Shown: positions 8,213 to 17,830 of the stretch, piece after piece | How positions within the stretch are numbered: position 1 is the stretch's first letter | Layout: each line of letters begins with the position of its first letter | Origin: Prochlorococcus marinus str. MIT 0912 | Lineage (GTDB): Bacteria > Cyanobacteriota > Cyanobacteriia > PCC-6307 > Cyanobiaceae | Assembly: GCF_027359595.1 (NCBI RefSeq) | Contig: NZ_CP114783.1 | Coordinates: 248,001 to 312,000, forward strand | DNA length: 64,000 nucleotides | Direction of reading: 5' to 3' | The notes under the pieces: generated by a model | What the model saw: the letters and a program-made list of their open reading frames with translations, nothing else | Told to the model about the DNA's origin: nothing | Database searches by the model: none | Translations under genes and position numbers: made by a program

Positions 8213-8575
8213 ACTGAATTACAACGACTTACTGTTTCTCTTAGAGGTGGTTTTAACCAACAAAGTGGTTGTTTGGTGTTGAATTTCACTGGACAACTAG
8301 ATGCTTATTCTGAGAAGCAATTCACTACATATATCAATGAGGTTTTAGCTTCTAATCAACTATCAGTTGTGATTGATTTATCCAATATCGATTTCATTGA
8401 TTCTTGTGGATTAGGTGCAATGGTTCAAGCGGCTAAAAAATGCAATCAGTCGAAAAGAGCATTTAATGTTGTTGGTAACCCTAGAGTTGTTCAAACAATA
8501 AAACTTGTTCGCCTAGAGGAATTCCTTCATCTTGCATCAGATCTAAATACTGCTATCGGTAAATTATCAGCTTGA
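8210..8575 (+). CDS. STAS-domain protein (anti-sigma factor antagonist type), ATA start
   Basis: STAS proteins of the SpoIIAA/RsbV class bind anti-sigma factors or other partners in a way controlled by phosphorylation of a serine. Here the phosphoacceptor region reads DFIDSCGLG, with the Ser at residue 65 of a 121-residue product. Protein-like coding sequence (TELQRLTVSLRGGFNQQ) extends well upstream of the first canonical start (TTG 8273), back to an in-frame TAG at 8195. The only well-placed initiation site is ATA 8210 behind AGGGGA. Beginning at 8273 would remove the first strand of the domain. No partner kinase or phosphatase is nearby. Confidence 0.75.
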   Translation: MTELQRLTVSLRGGFNQQSGCLVLNFTGQLDAYSEKQFTTYINEVLASNQLSVVIDLSNIDFIDSCGLGAMVQAAKKCNQSKRAFNVVGNPRVVQTIKLVRLEEFLHLASDLNTAIGKLSA

Positions 8576-8970
8576 CTGATTGGATTCGCTCTTATAAATC
8601 AAACATCTCTCCCGATGGTTTGGGACCTTTGCAATTAGCTTGGTTGGGTGATGCTGTTTGGGAAATGCATCAAAGGTTGAGATTTTGCAGTAGCCCAATG
8701 CGTTCAAAGGATCTCCACAATGCTGTCGTTAAAGAGGTAAATGCCTCTAGCCAAGCTAGGGCAATCACTAAAATCGAACCTTTTTTAACAGATACTGAAA
8801 AGGAGTTCCTAAGAAAAGGAAGAAACAAAGCAGGAAGAGGTCCTAAAAATATAGATGCAGCCACATATGCAATCGCGACCGGATTTGAGACTATTGTTGG
8901 ATGGTTATTTTTAAAAAATCCAAATCGGCTTGCTGATTTATTCGATCTTCTCGATCGACCTATCAACTAG
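8572..8970 (+). CDS. mrnC: Mini-ribonuclease 3 (MrnC)
   Basis: A stand-alone RNase III catalytic domain without a dsRNA-binding domain, known in Bacillus for maturing 23S rRNA. It shows LGDAVWE (residues 25-31, acidic D27), the RSKDLHN segment and the second acidic cluster around NKAGRGPKNID. Length 132 is typical. The start is TTG, overlapping the stop of the STAS gene (TTGA), so translation is likely coupled. The next gene downstream is also an rRNA-processing gene. Confidence 0.88.
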   Translation: MTDWIRSYKSNISPDGLGPLQLAWLGDAVWEMHQRLRFCSSPMRSKDLHNAVVKEVNASSQARAITKIEPFLTDTEKEFLRKGRNKAGRGPKNIDAATYAIATGFETIVGWLFLKNPNRLADLFDLLDRPIN

Positions 8971-8988
8971 AAAAATAGTTCTTATAAA

Positions 8989-10395
8989 ATGAGTTATCGT
9001 TTCAATAAAGACAAAAGGAATTCACAAAATTCTTCATTTAATCAACGAAATAGTAGTTATTATCGTCAAGATAATGATTCCAAAAAGTCAAACTTCAATG
9101 ATCGAAGAAGAACAAGCAATAAATTCAATCGTCTTTCAACTGAGAAATTAAGTCAGTATTCATTAGATAATGAATCTTCTGAACAACCAAGAAATAGAAA
9201 TCAGTCAACTTTCAACTACAGAGGATCCAATCGATTTGAAAGGAAATCGGCTAACCCCTCTTATAGAAATCAAAAATCTGAGGAAACTAACAATTACAGA
9301 GGGTCCAATCGATTTGAAAGGAAATCGGCTAACCCCTCTTATAGAAATCAAAAATCTGAGGAAACTAACAATTACAGAGGATCCAATCGATTTGTAAGAA
9401 AATCGGCTAATCCCTCTTACAGAAATCAAAAATCTGAGGAAACTAACAATTACAAAGGATCCAATCGATTTGAAAGGAAATCGGCTAACCCCTCTTATAG
9501 AAATCAAAAATCTGAGGAAACTAACAATTCCAGAAGATCAGAAAATAAAGAACCTCTTTCATATTCTGAAAGTTTTACCAAAACGTTAAGTGATGATTTG
9601 ATTTGGGGTCGTCATTCAACTGAGGCAGCTCTTTTGGCTGGCAGAGCAATTCATAGAATTTGGTGTACCTCTGAATTACGAAGTTCTCCAAAGTTTTTTC
9701 AACTTCTCAAAGATTCAAAATCTTCTGGCGTCTTGGTTGAAGAAGTTTCTTGGTCAAGGCTTGGCCAACTCACAAATGGAGCAGTACATCAAGGAATAGT
9801 TTTACAAATTGCCGCATCAAAAACACATGACTTGAAGAATTTAATAGATGCTTGCAAAGCTTTTGGTGATAAATCATTGCTCTTGGCTTTAGATGGTTTA
9901 ACTGATCCTCAGAATCTTGGAGCAATAATTCGATCTGCTGAAGCCCTTGGTGCTCAAGGCTTAATCATTCCACAAAGACGCAGTGCAGGTTTAACAGGAT
10001 CTGTAGCAAAAGTTGCTGCTGGAGCTCTTGAACATTTGCCGGTGGCAAGAGTTGTTAATTTAAATAGGTCTTTGGAGAAATTGAAAGATGAAGGGTATAC
10101 CGTTGTTGGCCTTGCAGAGGAAGGGCCTTCTACTTTATCTGAAATCAAATTTCAAGGTCCATTAGTAGTCGTAGTAGGGTCTGAAGATAAAGGAATTTCT
10201 CTGATAACTAGAAGGTTATGTGACCAGTTAGTAAGGATCCCTCTTAAGGGAGTTACTACAAGCCTTAATGCATCAGTAGCTACGTCTATTTTTTTATATG
10301 AAGTAGCTAGATCTAGATGGATGCGATCAATTTCTGGACAAGACCCTTCTCCTAGATTATTGAAACCACAAATTTCTACTGAAATTAATAACTAA
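8989..10395 (+). CDS. rlmB: TrmH/SpoU-family 2'-O-methyltransferase (RlmB-like) with repetitive N-terminal tail
   Basis: The C-terminal 270 or so residues are a SpoU-type RNA ribose methyltransferase: a substrate-binding part starting IWGRHSTEAALLAG, motif 1 DGLTDPQNLGAIIRSAEA, motif 2 VVVVGSEDKGIS and motif 3 IPLKGVTTSLNASVA with the knotted SAM site. The closest role is 2'-O-methylation of 23S rRNA G2251. The first 190 residues are basic, Asn/Ser/Arg-rich and low in complexity, and include four 26-residue tandem repeats at residues 76-179. This tail is probably disordered and RNA-binding. It follows mrnC by 18 bases. Confidence 0.9.
   Translation: MSYRFNKDKRNSQNSSFNQRNSSYYRQDNDSKKSNFNDRRRTSNKFNRLSTEKLSQYSLDNESSEQPRNRNQSTFNYRGSNRFERKSANPSYRNQKSEETNNYRGSNRFERKSANPSYRNQKSEETNNYRGSNRFVRKSANPSYRNQKSEETNNYKGSNRFERKSANPSYRNQKSEETNNSRRSENKEPLSYSESFTKTLSDDLIWGRHSTEAALLAGRAIHRIWCTSELRSSPKFFQLLKDSKSSGVLVEEVSWSRLGQLTNGAVHQGIVLQIAASKTHDLKNLIDACKAFGDKSLLLALDGLTDPQNLGAIIRSAEALGAQGLIIPQRRSAGLTGSVAKVAAGALEHLPVARVVNLNRSLEKLKDEGYTVVGLAEEGPSTLSEIKFQGPLVVVVGSEDKGISLITRRLCDQLVRIPLKGVTTSLNASVATSIFLYEVARSRWMRSISGQDPSPRLLKPQISTEINN
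9214..9525 (+). repeat. Coding minisatellite, four copies of a 78-bp unit
   Basis: Unit starts are at 9214, 9292, 9370 and 9448, exactly 78 bases apart, so each copy keeps the frame and encodes 26 residues beginning NYRGSNRFERKSANPSYR. Copies differ by only a few substitutions (Glu to Val and Arg to Lys changes plus silent ones), which points to recent expansion or ongoing homogenisation. Confidence 0.95.
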
Positions 10396-10571
10396 TCTCT
10401 TTAAATTTAACCATGATAATAAACGTATATTTTTTATAGTTTTATTAGGATTTTTAAAACTCCATAATCAAATTATATTATTAGTTATTTTATCGACAAG
10501 TTTTTATACTCAACATATTTTGACTTCAAATATATGTTTCATCATCAAGTGAACATAATATTCTTTTTTAT

Positions 10572-10601
10572 TTGATAAATATCTGTTTAAGAAAGTATAA
10601 T
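10572..10601 (+). promoter_or_regulatory. Sigma70-type promoter for the DUF1816 gene
   Basis: TTGATA (10572-10577) and TATAAT (10596-10601) are 18 bases apart, upstream of the ATG at 10622. The rest of the 10396-10621 gap is AT-rich and holds no other feature I can support. Confidence 0.5.
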
Positions 10602-10621
10602 AAATTAAATGCTGTTTACTT

Positions 10622-10852
10622 ATGGGTCCCATTAGGGCTCTTCGAAGCTTAGGTAATAGTTTAGGCTTGGCCTGGTGGGCCAAGGTTGAGACAATTCAAC
10701 CTGAGGTTACTTATTGGTTTGGCCCATTCCTTACTCGTCGTAGTTTGAAAGTCAGATTAAATGGATTTGTAGATGATCTTTCTTCAGAGTCTCCTAAAAA
10801 AATAAATCATAGTTTAATTAGGTGTCGTCGTAATGAGCCTCTTACGTCATAA
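10622..10852 (+). CDS. DUF1816 family protein, 76 aa
   Basis: A small soluble protein with the DUF1816 pattern: LAWWAKVETIQPEVTYWFGPF followed by a region aligning with the family GY/EDL segment (NGFVDDLSSE) and LTS at the end. The family is cyanobacterial, and in phycobilisome organisms such domains occur near antenna genes. Its role here is unknown. Confidence 0.75.
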   Translation: MGPIRALRSLGNSLGLAWWAKVETIQPEVTYWFGPFLTRRSLKVRLNGFVDDLSSESPKKINHSLIRCRRNEPLTS

Positions 10853-10870
10853 GCTTAAAAATATTTTTTT

Positions 10871-10876
10871 TATAAT
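10871..10876 (+). promoter_or_regulatory. -10 element immediately before gatA
   Basis: A perfect TATAAT ends 6 bases before the gatA ATG. Initiation at the usual 6-7 base distance would place the transcript start on or next to the start codon. No good -35 hexamer is visible at the expected distance. Confidence 0.35.
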
Positions 10877-10882
10877 CTATTA

Positions 10883-12343
10883 ATGACTTTCGCAGACTTA
10901 CGCCAGAAATTGAAAAGTGGTGAAGTCTCTTCCAAAGAGCTTGTGCAAGAAAAGATAAATCGAATAAAGAGATTAGATCCAACTCTCAATACCTTTTTAA
11001 CCCTGAATGCAGAACAGGCATTACGCAAGGCTGAAAATATAGATAAACAAATTGCCTCTGGCGAAAACCTTCCAACTTTGTCAGGTATACCACTAGCTAT
11101 AAAAGATAACCTTTGTACAAAAGGAATCAAGACAACCTGCGCTAGCAAGATTTTGGCTGACTTTGTTCCTCCTTATGAATCAACAGTCACCAAAAAACTT
11201 TTGAACGCAGGAGCAATAATGATTGGCAAGACAAATTTGGATGAATTTGCGATGGGGAGTTCTACTGAAACCTCTGCTTTTGGTCCTACTTTTAATCCAT
11301 GGAATATAAATAAAGTTCCTGGTGGAAGCTCAGGTGGTAGCGCAGCCTCTGTTGCTGCCGAATTATGTTATGGATCTCTGGGATCTGATACCGGCGGGTC
11401 AATCCGACAACCAGCATCGTTTTGTGGCGTTGTTGGAATGAAACCAACTTATGGTCGTGTTAGTCGATGGGGATTAATAGCTTTTGCTAGTTCTTTAGAT
11501 CAGGTTGGTCCATTTGCGAATAATGTTTCTGATGCAGCTGAAATCTTACAAGTAATTTCAGGCAAAGATAACTTTGATTCAACTACTGTTGATATTCCAG
11601 TTCCAAATTATTTAGAGATCCTTTCTAAGTCAATTAAGGGCATGAAAATTGGCTTGATTGATAACTGCTTCGATCATGAAGGTTTGGCTTCTGATGTTAA
11701 AGCGTCCGTACTGGCCTCAGCCTCACTGCTTGAAAATATAGGAGCCGAGATTATTAATGTTTCTTGTCCTCGCTTTAATGATGGAATTGCTACTTATTAT
11801 GTTATTGCCCCATCTGAAGCTTCAGCGAATTTAGCTAGATACGACGGTGTCAAATACGGATTCCGATCTCAAAATGAACAATCTCTCATAGAAATGACCT
11901 CCAAAAGCCGAGCACTTGGTTTTGGAAGTGAAGTTAAACGAAGAATTCTTATAGGAACCTATGCTTTATCGGCTGGTTATGTTGATGCTTACTACAAGAA
12001 GGCCCAGCAAGTTCGAACTTTGATACGTAGAGATTTTGATGATGCTTTCAAAAAAGTAGATGTTTTGTTGGCTCCAACAGCTCCAACTACCGCTTTCGGT
12101 TCTGGTGAAAATATTGATAACCCTATGGCGATGTACTTATCTGATTTATTAACGATTCCAGCAAATTTAGCAGGATTGCCTGCAATAAGCCTGCCATGTG
12201 GTTTTGATAAAGCTGGTTTGCCAATAGGGTTGCAGCTGATAGGTAATGTTTTTGAAGAAGGTAAGCTTCTTCAAGTGGCTAGTCAATTTGAGAAAGCTGC
12301 TGAGATTCATAAAAATAGGCCTAAAACTGATTTCACGTTATAA
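10883..12343 (+). CDS. gatA: Asp-tRNA(Asn)/Glu-tRNA(Gln) amidotransferase subunit A
   Basis: GatA is the amidase of the GatCAB complex that turns Glu-tRNA(Gln) into Gln-tRNA(Gln), required where glutaminyl-tRNA synthetase is absent. The Ser-cisSer-Lys triad is intact: K74 ([10 protein letters not shown]), cis-Ser S149 (GGSSGGSAA) and nucleophile S173 ([11 protein letters not shown]), with the same spacings as characterised GatA. It is full length (486 aa). gatB and gatC are not in the window. Confidence 0.97.
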   Translation: MTFADLRQKLKSGEVSSKELVQEKINRIKRLDPTLNTFLTLNAEQALRKAENIDKQIASGENLPTLSGIPLAIKDNLCTKGIKTTCASKILADFVPPYESTVTKKLLNAGAIMIGKTNLDEFAMGSSTETSAFGPTFNPWNINKVPGGSSGGSAASVAAELCYGSLGSDTGGSIRQPASFCGVVGMKPTYGRVSRWGLIAFASSLDQVGPFANNVSDAAEILQVISGKDNFDSTTVDIPVPNYLEILSKSIKGMKIGLIDNCFDHEGLASDVKASVLASASLLENIGAEIINVSCPRFNDGIATYYVIAPSEASANLARYDGVKYGFRSQNEQSLIEMTSKSRALGFGSEVKRRILIGTYALSAGYVDAYYKKAQQVRTLIRRDFDDAFKKVDVLLAPTAPTTAFGSGENIDNPMAMYLSDLLTIPANLAGLPAISLPCGFDKAGLPIGLQLIGNVFEEGKLLQVASQFEKAAEIHKNRPKTDFTL

Positions 12344-12413
12344 AGGTTAAACCACTTCATGTGGAGGATATCATTATCGCTACACTATATACAGCGTAGC
12401 TTGTGTTTAATCA

Positions 12414-15400
12414 ATGGCTTTTGTTCCTATTCATAATCATAGTGACTACAGCCTTCTGGATGGAGCTAGTCAACTCCCCTTAATGGTTGAAAGGGCAAAG
12501 GAATTGGGGATGCCAGCTCTAGCCTTGACTGATCATGGAGTGATGTATGGTGCGATTGAATTATTGAAGTTATGCAAGGCCGCAAATATAAAGCCAATTA
12601 TTGGAAATGAGATGTACGTTATCAATGGTTCAATTGATGACCCTCAGCCCAAAAAAGAGAAAAGATATCATCTTGTTGTTATCGCGAAAAACCAAATTGG
12701 TTACGAAAATCTCGTAAAATTAACAACTATTAGTCATTTAAATGGTGTTAGGGGAAGAGGTATCTTTTCAAGACCATGTATAGATAAGTCTTTATTTAAA
12801 AAATATAGTGAGGGATTAATTTGTTCAACAGCTTGCTTAGGTGGTGAAATTCCACAAGCGATATTAAAAGGAAGAAGTGATGTTGCTAGAGAAGTAGCCT
12901 CTTGGTATAAAGAAATTTTGGGTGATGATTTTTATCTTGAAATTCAAGATCATGGATCTATTGAAGATAGAATTGTTAATAGTGAAATAGTCAAAATATC
13001 TGAAGAACTTGATATCCAAATTATTGCTACCAATGATGCACATTACGTATCAAAGAATGATATTGAAGCACATGATGCATTGATTTGTGTATTGACTGGA
13101 AAATTAATTAGTGATCACAAAAGATTGAGATATACAGGAACTGAATATATTAAATCTGAGAAGGAAATGAGAAGTTTATTTACTGATCATTTAGACATGA
13201 ATGTTATAGATAGTGCAATAGATAATACTGTTAAACTCTCAAATAAGGTTGAAGAATATACGATATTAGGAACTTATAAAATGCCAAATTTTCCTATACC
13301 TAATGGATCTAATCCTATCGATTATCTTAAAGAGATAACCATTAATGGTTTGATGGAAATATTAGATATTTCTAAATTTGAAAATTTTCCAAGTGCTTAT
13401 AAAGAAAGACTTGAATATGAGTTAAGCGTTATCGAACAGATGGGTTTCCCTACATATTTTCTTGTCGTATGGGATTATATAAGATTTGCAAGAGAACAAA
13501 ACATTCCTGTAGGTCCAGGTAGAGGTTCAGCAGCAGGCTCTTTAGTCGCCTTCTCTCTTCACATAACTAATATTGATCCAGTTGAAAATGGATTATTATT
13601 TGAAAGATTTCTCAATCCTGAAAGGAAGTCAATGCCTGATATAGATACTGACTTTTGTATTGAAAGACGTGGCGAAGTTATAGATTATGTTACTAAAAAG
13701 TATGGCGAAGATAAAGTTGCACAGATAATTACATTTAACAGAATGACATCTAAGGCTGTTTTAAAAGATGTTGCTCGTGTACTTGATATTCCCTATGGAG
13801 ATGCAGATCGTTTAGCTAAATTAATTCCAGTTGTGAGAGGTAAGCCTGCAAAATTATCATCTATGATTTCAAAGGAATCACCAAATAAGGAATTCTATGA
13901 AAAATATAATAATGATTCAAAGGTAAAAAAATGGGTTGATATGGCAATGAGAATAGAAGGGACAAATAAGACTTTTGGTGTTCACGCAGCAGGTGTTGTA
14001 ATAGCCGCTAATTCACTTGATAATTTAGTTCCTCTTCAAAGAAATAACGATGGTCAAATAATCACTCAATATTTTATGGAAGATATTGAATCACTTGGTC
14101 TTTTGAAGATGGACTTTTTAGGACTTAGAAATCTTACAATGATCGAAAAGACAATTAATTTAGTTGAGAAATCTATTGGTAAGAGATTAAATCCTGATTC
14201 TTTGCCTTTCACTGATGAAAAAACATTTGAATTACTTTCTAGGGGAGATTTAGAAGGGATTTTCCAACTTGAGTCTAGTGGAATGAGACAAATAGTAAAA
14301 GACCTAAAACCCTCATCTCTTGAAGATATTTCTTCAATACTTGCCCTTTATCGTCCCGGACCTCTTGATGCAGGATTAATTCCTAAATTTATAAATAGAA
14401 AACATGGTAAGGAGAGGATTGATTTTCAGCATCAGTCACTTGAGCCTATCTTAAGTGAGACTTATGGGATTATGGTTTATCAAGAGCAGATCATGAAGAT
14501 TGCTCAGGATTTAGCGGGATATTCACTTGGGCAAGCAGATTTATTAAGAAGGGCAATGGGTAAGAAAAAAGTATCCGAAATGCAGCGTCATAGAACGCTG
14601 TTTGTTGATGGGGCTGTTAATAATGGCGTTTCAGACATTATTGCTGAACAATTATTTGATCAAATGGTTCTATTTGCTGAATATTGCTTTAACAAAAGTC
14701 ATTCAACTGCTTATGGTGCAGTTACTTATCAGACTGCTTATTTAAAAGCACATTATCCTGTCGCTTATATGGCAGCATTGCTTACCGTAAATGCTGGCTC
14801 GGCTGACAAGGTTCAAAGATACATTTCAAACTGTAATTCAATGGGCATAAACGTAATGCCGCCAAATATCAATACTTCTGGTGTTGATTTCACTCCAAAA
14901 GATAATTCAATTCTTTTTGGTTTTTCAGCTGTCAAAAATTTAGGTGATGGTGCAATTAGAAAAATTATTACTTCTAGAGATAAAGATGGAGATTTTACTT
15001 CTTTAGCACAATTTTGTGATCGAATTTCACTTGGTGCCGTTAATCGAAGAGGACTTGAGGCTTTGATACATAGTGGAGCGCTTGATTGTCTTGATGAAAA
15101 TGCAAATCGCGCTCAGCTTATCGCTGATTTGGATTTAACTATTGAATGGGCTTCTTCTAGAGCAAAAGATAGGGCTAGCGGCCAAGGTAATCTTTTCGAT
15201 CTTTCTACTTCCAAAAACAATGAATCATCACCGACTGATGATTATTCATCTTCTCCAAGGGCGAAACAAGTCAACGATTATCTTCCTTCAGATAAACTTA
15301 AATTAGAAAAAGAGCATGTTGGTTTCTATCTGTCTGATCATCCTTTGAAGCAACTTTCAGAACCTGCAAAATTGATTGCTCCTATCAGCCTTGGTTCTTT

Positions 15401-15932
15401 AGATGAGCAGAAAGATAAGTCAAAGGTCAGTGTTATTGCAATGATTCCAGAAATGAGAGAAGTTACAACCAGGAAAGGTGACAGGATGGCGATTATTCAA
15501 CTAGAGGATTTGACTGGTTCTTGTGAAGCGGTTGTCTTCCCAAAAAGTTATGAAAGATTATCTGATCATTTGATGGTAGAAACGAGATTATTGATATGGG
15601 CAAGTGTAGATAGGAGAGATGAAACAGTTCAATTGCTTATTGATGATTGTCGTGAAATTGATGATTTAAGATTTCTCATGATAGATCTTCGTCCTGATCA
15701 AGCTACAGATATCAATGTTCAGCATAAATTAAGAGAATGCCTTTCTAAAAACAGACCTGCCAGAAATGAATTAGGTGTACGAATTCCTGTAGTTGCTTGT
15801 CTTAAGGACAACAATAATACTAGGTATGTAAGGCTGGGTGATCAATTTTGCGTTAAGGACACTGACCTAGCTTTGGATTCACTTTCTAAGAATTCCTTCA
15901 TTGCAAGATCAAGTCAAAGTCTTGTAATTTAA
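12414..15932 (+). CDS. dnaE: DNA polymerase III alpha subunit DnaE
   Basis: The main replicative polymerase. It has an N-terminal PHP domain ([14 protein letters not shown] near residue 7), the polymerase core with catalytic aspartates in PDIDTDF (D409, D411), helix-hairpin-helix and OB-fold regions, and an internal clamp-binding motif QGNLF at 924-928. Length (1172) is normal for bacterial DnaE. An imperfect inverted repeat at 12379-12400 lies just upstream, between gatA and dnaE. Confidence 0.97.
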   Translation: MAFVPIHNHSDYSLLDGASQLPLMVERAKELGMPALALTDHGVMYGAIELLKLCKAANIKPIIGNEMYVINGSIDDPQPKKEKRYHLVVIAKNQIGYENLVKLTTISHLNGVRGRGIFSRPCIDKSLFKKYSEGLICSTACLGGEIPQAILKGRSDVAREVASWYKEILGDDFYLEIQDHGSIEDRIVNSEIVKISEELDIQIIATNDAHYVSKNDIEAHDALICVLTGKLISDHKRLRYTGTEYIKSEKEMRSLFTDHLDMNVIDSAIDNTVKLSNKVEEYTILGTYKMPNFPIPNGSNPIDYLKEITINGLMEILDISKFENFPSAYKERLEYELSVIEQMGFPTYFLVVWDYIRFAREQNIPVGPGRGSAAGSLVAFSLHITNIDPVENGLLFERFLNPERKSMPDIDTDFCIERRGEVIDYVTKKYGEDKVAQIITFNRMTSKAVLKDVARVLDIPYGDADRLAKLIPVVRGKPAKLSSMISKESPNKEFYEKYNNDSKVKKWVDMAMRIEGTNKTFGVHAAGVVIAANSLDNLVPLQRNNDGQIITQYFMEDIESLGLLKMDFLGLRNLTMIEKTINLVEKSIGKRLNPDSLPFTDEKTFELLSRGDLEGIFQLESSGMRQIVKDLKPSSLEDISSILALYRPGPLDAGLIPKFINRKHGKERIDFQHQSLEPILSETYGIMVYQEQIMKIAQDLAGYSLGQADLLRRAMGKKKVSEMQRHRTLFVDGAVNNGVSDIIAEQLFDQMVLFAEYCFNKSHSTAYGAVTYQTAYLKAHYPVAYMAALLTVNAGSADKVQRYISNCNSMGINVMPPNINTSGVDFTPKDNSILFGFSAVKNLGDGAIRKIITSRDKDGDFTSLAQFCDRISLGAVNRRGLEALIHSGALDCLDENANRAQLIADLDLTIEWASSRAKDRASGQGNLFDLSTSKNNESSPTDDYSSSPRAKQVNDYLPSDKLKLEKEHVGFYLSDHPLKQLSEPAKLIAPISLGSLDEQKDKSKVSVIAMIPEMREVTTRKGDRMAIIQLEDLTGSCEAVVFPKSYERLSDHLMVETRLLIWASVDRRDETVQLLIDDCREIDDLRFLMIDLRPDQATDINVQHKLRECLSKNRPARNELGVRIPVVACLKDNNNTRYVRLGDQFCVKDTDLALDSLSKNSFIARSSQSLVI

Positions 15933-15941
15933 ATTTTACTT

Positions 15942-16382
15942 TTAACTAGAAATATCTTTTTTACTTGTTTTGAATGCATCTTTCATCCTATTGATGTTTG
16001 GCTTTATGTTTTCAAAACCAAGAAAACTTCCTGGATTAAAATCCCAACTCGCGGAGAGTATTCCATAGCTTAATCCTAATAAGCCGACAAAGAAACAAAA
16101 TGCTGAACTGACAAGAGTGACTGTTGGAGATATTTCAGCAATACCTTTGCTTATTAAAAAATAACTCCCAATAAATACTCCCATGCCACTTAGCGTTGGG
16201 ATACCTGTAGTAAAAGCTATTCTTCTTGCCATTCTGTTTGCAACATAGCTTGGTATTCCTGCTTTCTTGCTACTACTTTTTGAAGATTTAGGCGCACTTA
16301 TTTTTGGAGCCGAGTTATTGCTGGAGAATCCTATTTTTACTTCTTTAGGTTGGTCCTTTTTGTTTTTTTTCGCACTTTTCAT
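15942..16382 (-). CDS. PAM68-like (DUF3464) photosystem II assembly protein
   Basis: A basic, Lys/Ser/Pro-rich N terminus (about residues 1-48) precedes VANRMARRIAFTTGIPTLSG, two transmembrane helices (about 55-76 and 82-105) and the conserved SASWDFNPGSFLGFENI segment. This is the signature of the PAM68 family, which in plants and cyanobacteria assists early photosystem II assembly. It is convergent with dnaE (9 bases apart) and lies 27 bases downstream of rpsO on the same strand. Confidence 0.88.
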   Translation of the reverse strand: MKSAKKNKKDQPKEVKIGFSSNNSAPKISAPKSSKSSSKKAGIPSYVANRMARRIAFTTGIPTLSGMGVFIGSYFLISKGIAEISPTVTLVSSAFCFFVGLLGLSYGILSASWDFNPGSFLGFENIKPNINRMKDAFKTSKKDISS

Positions 16383-16409
16383 TAGCTTCTAGCGATCTAA
16401 TACCAGTAA

Positions 16410-16679
16410 TTATCCTCTAATAGCTAATTTTTCTATGAGCTCTGTATATCTTTTTTCACTTTTAGTTCGTACATAACCTAAAAGTCTTTTGCGCTGTCCA
16501 ATCATTTTGAGCAATCCTTGTCTTGAGGAGAAATCATGGATGTTGCCCTGAAGATGTTTGCTTAATTTTGAGATCCTTGTAGTAAGCATCGCAACTTGAA
16601 CTTCTACTGAACCAGTATCAGTTGGATGAACTTGATGGGTGTTGATTAGCTTTTGTTTCTCTTCTGTGTCAAGTGACAT
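16410..16679 (-). CDS. rpsO: 30S ribosomal protein S15
   Basis: Full-length S15 (89 aa) with the conserved segments [22 protein letters not shown] and [17 protein letters not shown]15 binds the central domain of 16S rRNA and nucleates platform assembly. It lies between ruvA and the PAM68 gene on the same strand. Confidence 0.97.
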   Translation of the reverse strand: MSLDTEEKQKLINTHQVHPTDTGSVEVQVAMLTTRISKLSKHLQGNIHDFSSRQGLLKMIGQRKRLLGYVRTKSEKRYTELIEKLAIRG

Positions 16680-16729
16680 TTGTTTGACTTTTCTTATTCA
16701 TCAAGTCTAATTTAATCCCTAGCCTTCTA

Positions 16730-17404
16730 TCAAGTACTCTTTTCACTCAATTTCATAAGAATCTCTTTGAGATGTTTATCCATTAGCTCAGCTTTTTCTT
16801 CTGAAGATAGGGAATTCAATAATAAAGAATTTTCTTTCTCTTTGGTTGTTATTATTTTAATTGAATCTTTTATTTCATTATCTACATAGCCAAGTGAATT
16901 TAGAATTAAATATATTTCATCTATATATTTAGAAAATTGATTAGTTTCTATGACTTTTTTATCGTTATGACTTGTTTTATTATTATCTATAAATCTATGA
17001 AGTTTATTTTTTAGCTCAACTATTAATCTCTCTGCGATTCGTTTACCTATTCCCTGAGAATTTGTTAATAAATTAGATTCTTTATTTTCTATTGCATTTA
17101 CTAATTGATTCACCTCAAAGTCCTCTAATAATGCCATACCAATCTGAGCACCTATACCATTTACACTGATGATTTCCCTGAATAAATCTCTTTGATTAAC
17201 CTCCATAAAACCATATAAATTCGTTGCATCTTCGCGATCTATCTGATGAATCCATAATTCAATCTCATTAGAATCTTCAGCTTTGCCTATCTGTTTTGGT
17301 AATAATTGTATTTCATAACCAACACTACAAACATTTAGAACAACTCCTTTTTTGCTCGATATTTTCCAAGTTTGTATTACTTCTCCTTTTAACCAGCTAA
17401 TCAT
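16730..17404 (-). CDS. ruvA: Holliday junction DNA helicase subunit RuvA
   Basis: RuvA binds Holliday junctions and loads the RuvB motor for branch migration. The N-terminal OB domain (MISWLKGEVIQTW), the two helix-hairpin-helix motifs (SVNGIGAQIGMALL; SQGIGKRIAERLIVELK) and a C-terminal RuvB-binding domain are in order. The C-terminal linker is long and lysine-rich, giving 224 residues, a little more than most RuvA. ruvB is not adjacent. Confidence 0.93.
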   Translation of the reverse strand: MISWLKGEVIQTWKISSKKGVVLNVCSVGYEIQLLPKQIGKAEDSNEIELWIHQIDREDATNLYGFMEVNQRDLFREIISVNGIGAQIGMALLEDFEVNQLVNAIENKESNLLTNSQGIGKRIAERLIVELKNKLHRFIDNNKTSHNDKKVIETNQFSKYIDEIYLILNSLGYVDNEIKDSIKIITTKEKENSLLLNSLSSEEKAELMDKHLKEILMKLSEKST

Positions 17405-17443
17405 TATTATTTTTGATTAAATTTCTGTGATTATAAAATTTAG

Positions 17444-17830
17444 TCAACCACCATCAATCTGACATCCAACCATTGAGCCTCCTACTAGACCCGCAGGAAT
17501 TGCCCACCATCGATCTTTTCCTCTTGATATTGCCGTAGCGAAGCCAGCACCTAAAATGCCCCCTGCAATTTTACCTTCAGAGCAATCATTGTTATCAAAT
17601 TCATTATTACTGTTTACCGAGCCAACACCTGGACATGGGACTTCTACGGTTTCTTCCCATTTTTTGACATACCCTGGATCCATTCGAGTCCCTGGAATAT
17701 ATTCTTCTCTATATTCGTTTCTTGTACAAGTTCTACTTGATGAGTAACCTCGCTGATATTCATCTGCAACAATCGATTGTGTTCCAGTGCAAATGAGAAC
17801 TATTGAAAACATTAAAGATTTACAATTCAT
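17444..17830 (-). CDS. Secreted glycine-zipper protein, 128 aa
   Basis: A signal peptide (residues 1 to about 22, ending IVADE) is followed by a charged mature domain with cysteines C35, C66 and C83, then a glycine-zipper membrane segment (about 86-123) of the type found in 17-kDa surface antigens and outer-membrane lipoproteins. Its start codon overlaps the stop of the transporter gene upstream by 4 bases (ATGA). Probably an envelope protein; specific function unknown. Confidence 0.7.
   Translation of the reverse strand: MNCKSLMFSIVLICTGTQSIVADEYQRGYSSSRTCTRNEYREEYIPGTRMDPGYVKKWEETVEVPCPGVGSVNSNNEFDNNDCSEGKIAGGILGAGFATAISRGKDRWWAIPAGLVGGSMVGCQIDGG

Noticed and set aside
9170-9507. Two other open frames over the rlmB repeat region, one per strand (9170-9397 +, 9205-9507 -)
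   Set aside because: They are long only because the 78-bp repeat carries the same open shadow frame in each copy; the rlmB frame is the real one.
9214-9525. Direct repeats suggestive of a CRISPR array
   Set aside because: Units are contiguous with no spacers, keep a reading frame and lie inside a conserved enzyme gene.
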